60,000 nt of DNA from Polytrichum commune. Taxonomy: Eukaryota > Streptophyta > Polytrichopsida > Polytrichales > Polytrichaceae. This document shows positions 45,196-53,733 of the stretch, one piece after another. The translations under genes and the position numbers were made by a program. Every line of letters starts with the position of its first letter. Position 1 is the stretch's first letter. The stretch covers positions 7,380,001-7,440,000 of the forward strand of contig OX485809.1 in NCBI GenBank assembly GCA_950295325.1, in the 5' to 3' direction. Under the pieces are notes generated by a model. It saw nothing but the letters and a program-made list of their open reading frames with translations, had not been told where the DNA came from and did no database searches.

Positions 45196-46422
45196 CTAAT
45201 CATGACCATTAACGGCCATGGAGTGGGAGGCTTTCCGACAACGAGGACAAACCCAATTGCCAGAAGGAAGAGTCAAAAGGGGAGGTGTCAAACATGCCAT
45301 GTGCCATCCACGTTGACAATGGTCGCACAATAACATCGTTGCAGCTCCTTTCTTCTCTCGACACACACAACAAGGCAGACCCTGTGGTACAACCGCCAAC
45401 TCGGGATGCACAGAGCCGTCGATGAGAAGGTGACATGGAGCACAATTCTTTGAATGCTCACGACATTCCCGTCCATCCTTGCCTTCAAGCAATAATATAC
45501 CACTTGGTAAAACATCTTTTACCCGTAAAATTGTGCGCCCAGCCTTAACATCCAATGTCGTAGGCGCCTCCCGTTGCAAGTAAACATAATTTCCCTTGGA
45601 AAATCTACGAACCTGAGATCGATAAGCTCCACTACGGATCCGGGCATACTATAATGTATCACGATGTTGAGCTACGTTTAAGTTCTCCATGGCTATAGGT
45701 ATGGCCTTTTGAAAGAGTTCTGCTCGGTCATGAAGACATTGAGCCCAAACATCTGGATCATCCAAGTCTACCACAGGAGCCAATTTCTCTCGCACAGAGC
45801 TAGGTAAAATTGGTTCCCGTCCATACAAGAGTTGGTAAGGACTATAGGATGCCAAAGATGTTTGCCTGCTGAAACGGTAACCCATTGCTATCCATGGTAA
45901 CATCAAGTCCCAATCGCGATGGTTGCCATGAAACAACCCATACTTCCGCAAACCGCGCTTGACAGTCTGAACAACTCGTTCAGCTAAGCCATTTGCCTCA
46001 GGGTGATCTCTGGAAGTTGTTCGATGATCAATCAAAGCCTTAGTACACAAAGCCTCGAAAGATCCAAGAAATTCTCTCCCTTGATCCGTTAACACCTCTG
46101 CAGGTGCTCCAAACCGTGCCAAAATTCGATCAAGAAATGCCATAGCCGCCAATTATGAGGAATTTTGGGGAAGAGCCACGAGTTCAATCCACTTACTAAA
46201 ATGCTCCACCATCACAAGTACATACTTTGTCCCACGTGGAGTGACAGTAAGTGGTCCGGCAAAATCCAAAGACCAACGATATCCCAAGCCCATAATAGGT
46301 AAAGGCTGAAGTTGGGGTGATAAAGTATTAAAACTTGACCTGACCCGGTGACACACTTCATACCTAGAAACATAAGTAGCAACCTGTTTATTTATCAACC
46401 TCCTCATCTTGTTCTTCCACAA
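45196..46422 (-). pseudogene. integrase with C-terminal PHD finger, interrupted
   Basis: One minus-strand frame with two in-frame stops: TAA at 46,155-46,153 and TAG at 45,651-45,649. The N-terminal zinc finger is largely lost and one Cys is Tyr (YVSRYEVCHRV). The core keeps RWSLDFAGPL, LTDQGREF and HPEANGLAERVVQ, so the D, D and E residues are present. The C-terminal region (RRFSKGNYVYL...ILRVKDVLPSG...NCAPCHL) leads into a complete C4HC3 PHD finger: CCVC, MLLCDHCQRGWHMAC, then WVCPRC. PHD fingers read histone H3 tails, so the domain may steer integration as chromodomains do in chromoviruses; that is inference. RT-RNase H lies in another frame, overlapping by 35 bp. Confidence 0.85.
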
Positions 46423-48043
46423 TGATCTCAGCAGCCAATCCCGACATCATTGTGAGATATGTGGCAGCATGCCAACCCGGCACTGCCTCACGATCACAAT
46501 CTCCATGCCACCTGGCTCCAGTTAAATCCTTATCTGAAGGACTTGGATTGCGAGACAATCCGTCTGCATCCAAGTTGGCAATTCCTGCTCGGTGAACAAC
46601 TTCAAAGTCATATTCTTGAAGTAACAATGCCCACCTAGCAAGTTTCCCGGTGAATTTATCTGATTCCATAAGCCAATTTAAAGGCTGATGATCAGTTACC
46701 AAAGTAAATTTTTTTCCATACAAATAAGGTAAAAAATGTGCAATGGTCCAAACGGCCGCCAAGGCCTCGCCTTCATAAGAAGAATAATTAGATTCAGCAT
46801 TATTATTGCTTCTACATGCATAAGCCACCACATATTCTTTTCCCTCTTCATCTTTCTGTGTCAATACCGCTCCCAACCCCACTGCATTCCAATCCGTGTG
46901 CAATTGAAAAGCTCTAGACACATCCGGGCGTCGAAGCATTGGCGTTGAACCGAGCCTCTGCTTCAATGTATCAAATGCCTGTTGTTGTTCCCGACTCCAA
47001 ATCCATGGTTGGTCTTTCTCCGTGCGAATGGTGAGAGGTTTGGCAATCAAACTAAAGTTTTTGACAAACCTTCTATAATAATTTTCCAATCCTAGAAATG
47101 CCCGAAGTCGTGGTACATCACTAGGTGCGGGAATTTTGTACAAAGCATCCACCTTCGCCTGTTGCACACCAAGACCGCCATGAACAATCATGTGGCCTAA
47201 ATAGGGCAATTGATCATGGAAAAATTTACATTTGCCATGATGTAAACGGAGTCCCCACCGTTGTAGTCGTTCAAATACCGCTTGTAAATGTCTCACATGA
47301 TCATGTGGACTATTACTAAAGATGATAACATCATCAATGTAACATCTAGCAAACGGTAAACCAGCCAATAATTGGTCCATCACCCGCTGAAATTTAGCTG
47401 ATGCATTCTTGAGACAAAATGGCAAAAAATTCCAATGATAAAGTTGATCCTTCCCATTTTTATCAATTCTCCAAAATATGGTCTTCACCCGATCACCCAA
47501 CAACAAAGGTAATTGATGATAACCAGACCTCAAATCCAGAGTGCTGAAGATTCTAGCAAATCCCAGTGCATCAAACAACTCCTCTGGCATCGGCATTGGA
47601 TATCGATCCGACTTGGTCTTGCGGTTGACTGGACGATAATCACCACATATCCGTTTTTCCATCCAGTTGCCAAAGATATCTTTCTTTGAAGGCATAACCG
47701 TGGCACAAGCATACTCTCCATTGGAGAGTTCAATCAATTCCGCTGCCAATAATTCTTGACATCGAGTTTGAACACCCAACCTTTCAGATGTACTAAGTCT
47801 GTACGGCCGTCTGAAAATAAGATGGTCGTCCTCGAGTTGAATACGAACAGGTTTACCTTTATATCCTTCAAGATCATGAAGACTAAAGACAAAACAATTA
47901 CGGTAAGAGCGAATAAATGCCCGTACCTTTCGTGCTTCGACACCAGTAAGTTTTGGCCCCACTTCAATTGGCCAATCGTCAAACTCCGTGGTTTCCTTCT
48001 TCATAGAAGGATTGCCACTTGGTGCCAGCACAGCCTGTGATTG
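46388..48043 (-). CDS. pol: reverse transcriptase-RNase H of the methyltransferase element
   Basis: About 551 codons follow directly after the UAG at 48,046-48,044, in the same frame as the methyltransferase. No ATG lies at the start; the first is 48,004. RT shows the IFSTLDLRSGYHQLPL, FLPFCLKNASAKFQRVMD and catalytic YIDDVIIFS motifs. RNase H shows the DWNAVGLGAVLTQ, EGEALAAVW and TDHQPLNWL motifs and ends in LDADGLSR. All catalytic acidic residues look intact. The frame stops at 46,388, shortly after a Glu-rich tail, and integrase resumes in the +1 frame. The join probably reflects a deletion, since most of the integrase zinc finger is missing. Confidence 0.9.
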   Translation of the reverse strand, partial: QSQAVLAPSGNPSMKKETTEFDDWPIEVGPKLTGVEARKVRAFIRSYRNCFVFSLHDLEGYKGKPVRIQLEDDHLIFRRPYRLSTSERLGVQTRCQELLAAELIELSNGEYACATVMPSKKDIFGNWMEKRICGDYRPVNRKTKSDRYPMPMPEELFDALGFARIFSTLDLRSGYHQLPLLLGDRVKTIFWRIDKNGKDQLYHWNFLPFCLKNASAKFQRVMDQLLAGLPFARCYIDDVIIFSNSPHDHVRHLQAVFERLQRWGLRLHHGKCKFFHDQLPYLGHMIVHGGLGVQQAKVDALYKIPAPSDVPRLRAFLGLENYYRRFVKNFSLIAKPLTIRTEKDQPWIWSREQQQAFDTLKQRLGSTPMLRRPDVSRAFQLHTDWNAVGLGAVLTQKDEEGKEYVVAYACRSNNNAESNYSSYEGEALAAVWTIAHFLPYLYGKKFTLVTDHQPLNWLMESDKFTGKLARWALLLQEYDFEVVHRAGIANLDADGLSRNPSPSDKDLTGARWHGDCDREAVPGWHAATYLTMMSGLAAEIIVEEQDEEVDK

Positions 48044-48046
48044 CTA
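48038..48046 (-). promoter_or_regulatory. candidate stop-codon readthrough site UAG-CAA-UCA
   Basis: The UAG ending the spacer frame is followed by CAA UCA. This fits the UAG-CAR-YYA context known from tobamovirus readthrough. The downstream RT frame is in phase and has no start codon at its beginning. The two other in-frame stops around it (UAA-GGG at 48,337 and UAA-UUG at 46,155) lack this context and look like mutations. Confidence 0.55.
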
Positions 48047-48334
48047 GTCCGTGGAAAGGGCAACACCTTTGCCCCCATCATCTGTACTTGAATCCAAATG
48101 CGTATCATTTCTACTACAATCAGTTTGTATAGCTAAATAGCTACACACATATGAAGTGTCACCAAGAAATAGAAGTGGAAACATTTTATGGACCTCTAAC
48201 TTCCCAAAATCTTGGGCCAAAGCCGAAAAAATACGTTGGGCTCGAAACTCTTCTGCAACCTGTTGTTTCAAAGAAAATAATCCCTTGGTGTCATTAACCT
48301 CCATGTGATCCTTGGATTGCGGCTCTATTGCCCC
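48044..48334 (-). CDS. spacer region between methyltransferase and RT
   Basis: Ninety-six codons in the same frame as both neighbours, bounded by UAA (48,337-48,335) upstream and UAG (48,046-48,044) downstream. An internal ATG at 48,304 would start an 86-aa product. No domain recognised; the C-terminus is Ser/Asp-rich (NDTHLDSSTDDGGKG). It is most simply a linker of the ancestral polyprotein. Confidence 0.5.
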   Translation of the reverse strand, partial: GAIEPQSKDHMEVNDTKGLFSLKQQVAEEFRAQRIFSALAQDFGKLEVHKMFPLLFLGDTSYVCSYLAIQTDCSRNDTHLDSSTDDGGKGVALSTD

Positions 48335-49540
48335 TTAACCATTGTTCTCAGTCCTTAGAGGAAGCAATTGGTCATCCATACGTTGTTGAGCAGCAAGACA
48401 AATTCCGATTATCCACACAATGCTATTGAGATCCATAGCTTGTCCCAATAGGAAACGTCTCTGACCTTCCTGAAGCCCATGAGCAGTTGTGGTGCCTGTA
48501 GGAAAACCCATGGCTCGTTCTCGCTCATCTACCGTAGGCTCATCATGAGTTTGGGATTTTGAATCCCAAACCATGCCTGGTCCACGAGATCGAAATACAA
48601 AAGACCATGGATATGTCACAAAAGTAAGTAGTACACCTCTCGGAATTCCCACCTTGTTAATTAATGCAAATGGCAAGGTGTCATCCTTGGTAACTGCCAA
48701 AGAAACACGATGAGCATCTAAAATGTCATCCACCTTGCGATTCATAAGGCGGGGAATGTGGGCGATCGCCGCTGACAGCACCTGAGGTGTTACCAAATTG
48801 GTCCAAAACCAACGAGGCCGATGAGCAAAGGATCCCAAGGATACAGCATCCAGAAATGTTGGAATACCCAAAATTTGGTTAATGTACTCACCATCCTTCA
48901 CCACTTTGTGCTGTGTATCACCCAATAATGGCACATTTTCAAAAATGTACCCTGGCGAAGTTGATTGGTGGGTAAACCACCATTGTGTCAATCGCATCAA
49001 ATCCGTGAACAAACTAGACCTAGGATCATCTAAACCCTGGCCAGTTCCTGCCCGTGAATGGCCTTGACAAGGCCATCCTGCAATAATTAAATCCACGTGG
49101 CCCAATCTTCTCAAATCCTCATCACTAATCATAGTGACATCTTGAGAAAGTTGACTACAACATCCAAGAATGGCAGGGGCTGACAATTGTGCGGGGTACC
49201 TCAACAACAATTGTTGAATGTGGTGTCGGACGGCTCTGTTGGCTACATATCCATTATCCACATGAATATATCGCCTAACTGTAATCCCAGCCTCCAACAC
49301 TGCCGCCAAACCTGTGCCAATGCCCCCAAAGATTTCTACAAGGACAATACCTTCAGGTGGTGGTTGCCAACGAATGGGTTGAACAAAAGAAAATGAGGAT
49401 GACGTTGGAGGTGTCTCTCCAAGCCCCAAATCCGCTACAATGTGTCGACAATGGTCGGATAACTCGCCATGGTGGAGGTGGATCCTTGAAATGTCAAGCA
49501 GAAATTTGTAAAGATGGCAAAATTTGTTGCTCTGCTGCAT
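48335..49540 (-). CDS. C5 cytosine DNA methyltransferase (retrotransposon-borne)
   Basis: From the first ATG (49,540) the product is 401 aa; the frame is open back to 49,636. It would transfer a methyl group from S-adenosylmethionine to cytosine C5. Visible motifs in canonical order: I EIFGGIGTG (~69-77), IV AGWPCQGHS with catalytic Cys ~158, VI FENVP (~200-204), VIII AHRPRWFW (~239-246), then MGFP and X LLGQAMDLNS (~364-373). The motif I context, the RYIHVDN segment and the FWTNL segment resemble DNMT3/DRM-type enzymes, whereas PCQ is as in DNMT1/MET1 and bacterial enzymes. No N-terminal ADD, PWWP or BAH domain. All key residues are present, so the catalytic domain may be functional. It sits between protease and RT of the element. 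Confidence 0.9.
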   Translation of the reverse strand: MQQSNKFCHLYKFLLDISRIHLHHGELSDHCRHIVADLGLGETPPTSSSFSFVQPIRWQPPPEGIVLVEIFGGIGTGLAAVLEAGITVRRYIHVDNGYVANRAVRHHIQQLLLRYPAQLSAPAILGCCSQLSQDVTMISDEDLRRLGHVDLIIAGWPCQGHSRAGTGQGLDDPRSSLFTDLMRLTQWWFTHQSTSPGYIFENVPLLGDTQHKVVKDGEYINQILGIPTFLDAVSLGSFAHRPRWFWTNLVTPQVLSAAIAHIPRLMNRKVDDILDAHRVSLAVTKDDTLPFALINKVGIPRGVLLTFVTYPWSFVFRSRGPGMVWDSKSQTHDEPTVDERERAMGFPTGTTTAHGLQEGQRRFLLGQAMDLNSIVWIIGICLAAQQRMDDQLLPLRTENNG

Positions 49541-52130
49541 TACAAGCGTAGTCCAATGTTTCTTCCAACAAAACTGGAGCACAAGGCAAATCCGCAACTG
49601 AACCGCTGCAACCAAACATTGTCTCCGCAACCATAGTCATAGAAGTAGCTGCAAATGCTACAGGAATAAATACCTTCCTGCCATCTCCAGAAGACCATTC
49701 CGGTCTAATCCATGCTTCTTCAGTCCAATTATCCAAACCAAAGCCAAGTGGATAAAGAGCTTGCTGACCAACAAATATATCATAGTTGGTAGCATTAGTA
49801 ACAACACACTTCATTGACAAATGGGTGTAGGTAGGTCCTGCCCCCACATTAAAAATCAAACGTAGAGGTGCCTTGGTGTAACCTGTTGCACGTTCAGTGC
49901 CCCCTACTGAAGTCACAATTATGAATGGACAAGGATCTAAGTTTGCTGGCGTCAATCCAAGACTGTCAGCAAGTCCTTTGCCAATCCTAACCGGTTGAGC
50001 ACTGGAATCCATCATAATTCTCAGTGGTGTAGCACGAATAGTAGGCATATCCGCGCGTGAAACGACAAACAAAGATTTATCGTTCATCAGCCGTACAACT
50101 CCATGTTGCAAATTATGCCGCTCGCGCGCAGGCCTTGCAGAAATATCTGCAAGATATGCCGCTCCCGCTGCATAATTCGAAAAGGACGTGTCCACTGCTG
50201 AAATTGTTGATGGAGGAATATCAGTGTGCTTACCAAAAGCAATGATCGCCGCATCCGCAACGCTCGCTCGCAAATTGGCTAAGTCCTCCACCTCCTCAGC
50301 CACAGGTACGTCAACAACAGCTTGGGATACTTGAAGGGATGGCAAATCCACCTTTCCTTCTAACATTTTCCCAGCTAAATGGAAAACTCCAGCAGGCTTG
50401 AAATCCGGAGCCATCAACTCCGAACCCGAGAAAATTGGCATATGGAAAATTTTATATGCCAATGCCTGCGTAACATCCTTCGAGATGGAATCCCCATCTC
50501 TCAAAGGTACAGGGTTTTTAGCCCCAACAACAGTGGTGTCTACCAATCCAAATGAGAGAGATAAACGTGCTTGACCAACTTGATCCGTTGGTCCGGCATG
50601 GCGAGGATGTGACACCTCGTTGCTACCACCACTTGAAGAAGCCACCGCATTTGCCAATGTTTGTGATCGAGTATAAGCCGCAGCCACCACCTCTCCAGAT
50701 GCCCCAAACATATACATGTCCGAACCCGAGGTGCCCCCACCCGCATGCGGCTCATAAATTTGAGCAAAAGATGCAGAAGATTTGAGCTTTTGCTCAAGCT
50801 CTGCCACTTTAGCCTCAAGACTCTGCTCCCTTGGAGATTTTCCAGTGACATAACTAGCAGGCCGCATCTCAGGATGAAGTTGGAAACAATGATCCACATC
50901 GTGATTAATGCCACCACAATGGTTACATTTCAATTGTCTCTTCTTAGAATTGTCCCCTGCCTTTACTGGTTCTATCTTTTGTTTTAATTTTCCCAAAGGT
51001 TGGGTTTTTTTCTTCTTAGGACAATTGGGATCATTCTTCGAATGACCAGCTTCTCCACAACCCCAACAATGCAAAATCTTTTGCTCCTTAACGGTTTGAG
51101 TCTCAGCTAAACTACTAGTAGCTGTGACAATTCTTCTTGATTTCGTACTCTCTGTCATCCAAGATACCATGTCTGTGGCATCGTGTTGACAGAGAGCCCG
51201 ATCACATCTCTCAACCACGGCAAACGCTTGTGCAAGCGTAGCTCTGCCTTCGTAGTCGAGGATAATCCGAGGTGATGCCAACTCAAATAGCCGCTTGTCA
51301 ATCTTAGACAAGAAGATTTTGACAAGCTGACTCTCAGCAAAAACACCTCCCGACTCAACAGCAAAGCATGCGAGTCGCGTATACATGGTCCATAGAGTGT
51401 CATCCTTCTCTCGGCGGAAATCCTGAATGCATTGCATCTGGTCTCGCCGAAATCCACCATACTCCACCTCCAAATGTGCGACAAATTCAGCAAGGGGATT
51501 AAATGGAGGTGGTGGACCAACAGCCGTCAATGTTGCCTGTGTAGCATGTGCCATCCGTGAAAGGGTAGCCGTGCTACTGCTAGCCACTATTGGCCCAAGT
51601 GCCAGTTCTTGGTCCTTAGACTCCTCCGGTGGATCCTCCTCCTTTAAGGTGGGTGGAGCTAAGGTGGCAATCACCCCATCTTTAAGGGTTGAAATAAGCT
51701 CAACCTGGGCCTCCCAATACTGCTCCACCTCCCGAAGTTGTCGCTGATGACCCTCTGTCCAACGTTCGTAAGTTTGGAGTGCCTCATACTCCAAATGCTG
51801 AGGCAGAAGTTCAAAGGCATACCAATCATTGAAATTGGAAGACCTTTGGCGTTTCTCCTTAATCCAGGTACGAAACCGGAGTTTCCAATCGGGCAAGGAA
51901 ATGCCCCCAGCTCGACCTGAGAACTGATCACGCATTGAACCGTGGTGATCGTCGTCCATTTCGTCGAACGTGCCAACACTCCAAATCCGAAGCCTACTAG
52001 TAGTGTCCAACGCCGAAATAGGCTCAAAAGCCTCGTTGGTATCTACCTCTGGCTCAAGATTTGTGGTATGCACATCCTCCAAGTAATCTGGTGATGGAGA
52101 TCGATAATATCGGCTCCTAGTTTGCACCAT
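49494..52130 (-). CDS. gag: gag-protease of the methyltransferase element
   Basis: An 878-aa product from ATG 52,130. Gag capsid-like region at ~185-345 (PLAEFVAHLEVEYGGF...YTRLACFAVESGG). Two zinc knuckles follow: a CWGCGEAGHSKNDPNC form with a stretched last spacing, then CNHCGGINHDVDHC. The C-terminal third holds a retropepsin-like fold, but the active-site triplet reads DSS (MMDSSAQPV) where DSG or DTG is expected. Either this copy's protease is impaired or the sequence diverges. The last ~140 nt overlap the methyltransferase frame, which lies +1 relative to gag; the stop is UGA at 49,496-49,494. No internal stop interrupts gag. Confidence 0.85.
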   Translation of the reverse strand: MVQTRSRYYRSPSPDYLEDVHTTNLEPEVDTNEAFEPISALDTTSRLRIWSVGTFDEMDDDHHGSMRDQFSGRAGGISLPDWKLRFRTWIKEKRQRSSNFNDWYAFELLPQHLEYEALQTYERWTEGHQRQLREVEQYWEAQVELISTLKDGVIATLAPPTLKEEDPPEESKDQELALGPIVASSSTATLSRMAHATQATLTAVGPPPPFNPLAEFVAHLEVEYGGFRRDQMQCIQDFRREKDDTLWTMYTRLACFAVESGGVFAESQLVKIFLSKIDKRLFELASPRIILDYEGRATLAQAFAVVERCDRALCQHDATDMVSWMTESTKSRRIVTATSSLAETQTVKEQKILHCWGCGEAGHSKNDPNCPKKKKTQPLGKLKQKIEPVKAGDNSKKRQLKCNHCGGINHDVDHCFQLHPEMRPASYVTGKSPREQSLEAKVAELEQKLKSSASFAQIYEPHAGGGTSGSDMYMFGASGEVVAAAYTRSQTLANAVASSSGGSNEVSHPRHAGPTDQVGQARLSLSFGLVDTTVVGAKNPVPLRDGDSISKDVTQALAYKIFHMPIFSGSELMAPDFKPAGVFHLAGKMLEGKVDLPSLQVSQAVVDVPVAEEVEDLANLRASVADAAIIAFGKHTDIPPSTISAVDTSFSNYAAGAAYLADISARPARERHNLQHGVVRLMNDKSLFVVSRADMPTIRATPLRIMMDSSAQPVRIGKGLADSLGLTPANLDPCPFIIVTSVGGTERATGYTKAPLRLIFNVGAGPTYTHLSMKCVVTNATNYDIFVGQQALYPLGFGLDNWTEEAWIRPEWSSGDGRKVFIPVAFAATSMTMVAETMFGCSGSVADLPCAPVLLEETLDYACNAAEQQILPSLQISA

Positions 52131-52294
52131 AAAATAATCACTTGAGTACCGGCAACTATCTACAAGGTAATGGCAACCTGCACCTGTTGCGGACTATCTA
52201 AATGGCAATCCCTTGCCAAATGCCAAGTGTTTATTTAGGCCCCCAGAATTCCAAAATTGTGCAAAGGTTTGAGATTGGTAATTAAAATTTTAAA

Positions 52295-52727
52295 AATCAG
52301 CGTTGAAAATGTTAATTTCCAAGGTGATTATGGACTCCAATCAACAAACTAATTGCCCCAATGGACTCCTAGGAAGATTTCACGCAAATTAAGCTCAAAT
52401 TTCACTCCGTTCGGAGTGAATTTGCTCCCAAAAACAAAAAATCAGCGTTGAAAATGTTAATTTCCAAGGTGATTATAGACTCCAATCAACAAACTAATTG
52501 CACCAATGGACTCCTAGGAAGATTTCACACAAATTAGGGTCAAATTTCACTCCGTTCGGAGTTAATTTGCTCCCAAAAACAAAAATCAGCGTTGAAATTA
52601 ATAATTTCAGCAATGATTTTGAATTCCAATCAACAATCCAATTACACCATTGGATTCCTTGGCAAATTTCACACAAGATAGGCTCAAATTTCACTCCAAT
52701 CGAAGCTAGTATGCCCCCAAATTTGAA
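52295..52727 (-). repeat. three ~145-bp tandem repeats in the element leader
   Basis: Units begin near 52,295, 52,440 and 52,584 (plus-strand phrase 'aatcagcgttgaaa'). Each contains 'tttcactcc.ttcggag' and 'gctcccaaa' or relatives. The third is more diverged. They lie between the LTR and gag. Confidence 0.85.
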
Positions 52728-53300
52728 CCTTAAAGTTTGTGAGAGTCAAATGCCAAGTTTGAAAGGTGAAAGTAAAAATGTGAAAATAAAAATAATTGTT
52801 TTTATTTAAAAAAATAAAAAAATAAAAAATAAAGGGGAAGGGCTTACCTGGGGCCAGGCTGGCGCCGCCCACCCGCCCCTGGCCCGGCCTTCGCCGCCCG
52901 CCCGGTTTGCAGAACCGGAGCTCCAAGAGCTCTAGGAGGGTCCGGTGAGCTCCGGATCCGTCCGGAGCTCAACAATTAAAAACAAATCGGATTTTTATTT
53001 TATTGTTGTGTTTGTTTTAAAATAACAAAAATTAAACTTTGCTTCCACAATTTGCAAGCAAGAAAGATGTGACTTGAGATTCCATTTGGTCTCAAGATTC
53101 AACCATCAACAATTCAAGAAAAAAAACAAAGAGACACCAAAAGAGAAATGTGAAGATTTTGAGAAAAATCTTCTTGAGGGTTGCAAGGAATTGCAAACTA
53201 AGCTTTCATACACTTGTATCACTCATTTGCTCCCACTACTGGGCCCTTCTAGCTCAGAAATACAACCAAAAATGAAAAATAAACGAATTGTTGTCAAGTA
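52728..53300 (-). other. leader of the methyltransferase element with GC-rich island and splice donor
   Basis: A strongly GC-rich block, 52,848-52,975 (repeated GGAGCTCC and GCCGCCC), stands in otherwise AT-rich DNA. On the minus strand the block ends in CCCCAG/GTAAGC, a strong splice-donor match with GT at 52,845-52,844. The 53,000-53,300 stretch has no frame. A clear primer-binding site was not found next to the LTR. Confidence 0.45.
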
Positions 53301-53733
53301 TGAGGGTTTCTCTCTCCAAGCTCAAGAAACTAAGAAGTCTCCTTACAAAGCTTAAGAAACTCTAAAATTCACACACAAGAGTCAAGCTATCTCTCACTCC
53401 ACAAAGGGAGAATCCAAGAGTGCAAGTGATGGAGAAAGAATGCAAAGGCTTTACTCATGATCTACTACACCATAGCCATAAGATAGCGACAACAAGCTCT
53501 CTCTCTCTCTCAAAACACACTCACAAGACTTGACTTGACAACAATGGCAAGTCAAGATGCCTTCCTCTCCACATAACCCCAATCCTATGTGGATTTCATC
53601 CATGGAGTGGATGAACAACTAACTAGGACTCCCAATGGAGTCCATAATCCATCCAAATACACATGGACTCCTAATGGAGTCCATTTACTCCTAATTTGAC
53701 GTGACTTAACCCCCGATGTCGCCTCACGTGACA
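53301..53733 (-). repeat. 433-bp LTR (5' LTR of methyltransferase element)
   Basis: Same boundaries and length as 44,329-44,761. Plus-strand right edge CACGTGACA, then CTAAG. Confidence 0.75.

Larger units (their letters stand above)
44329..53733 (-). mobile_element. Ty3/gypsy element carrying a DNA methyltransferase and a PHD finger
   Basis: The minus strand reads LTR, leader, gag-protease (52,130-49,494), cytosine methyltransferase (to 48,335), spacer, RT-RNase H (to 46,388), integrase-PHD (to 45,196), LTR. The 433-bp repeats at 44,329-44,761 and 53,301-53,733 are equal in length and differ at about six sites and two small indels by eye. They start TGTCACGTGAGG and end CCCTCA, so I take them as its LTRs. 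No matching 5-bp target duplication is seen (CAAGA/CTAAG) and no clear primer-binding site follows the 5' LTR. The extra 106-bp repeats around the left LTR complicate that end. This copy has stops in the spacer boundary and integrase and is probably defective. Confidence 0.8.

Noticed and set aside
46153-46155. Programmed readthrough at the TAA inside integrase
   Set aside because: Context UAA-UUG is not a known readthrough signal, and the integrase is already damaged; a mutation is simpler.
53245-53262. Initiator-Met primer-binding site for the methyltransferase element (ttgtatttctgagcta)
   Set aside because: It matches TGGTATCAGAGC only with several changes and lies ~40 bp inside the LTR edge.
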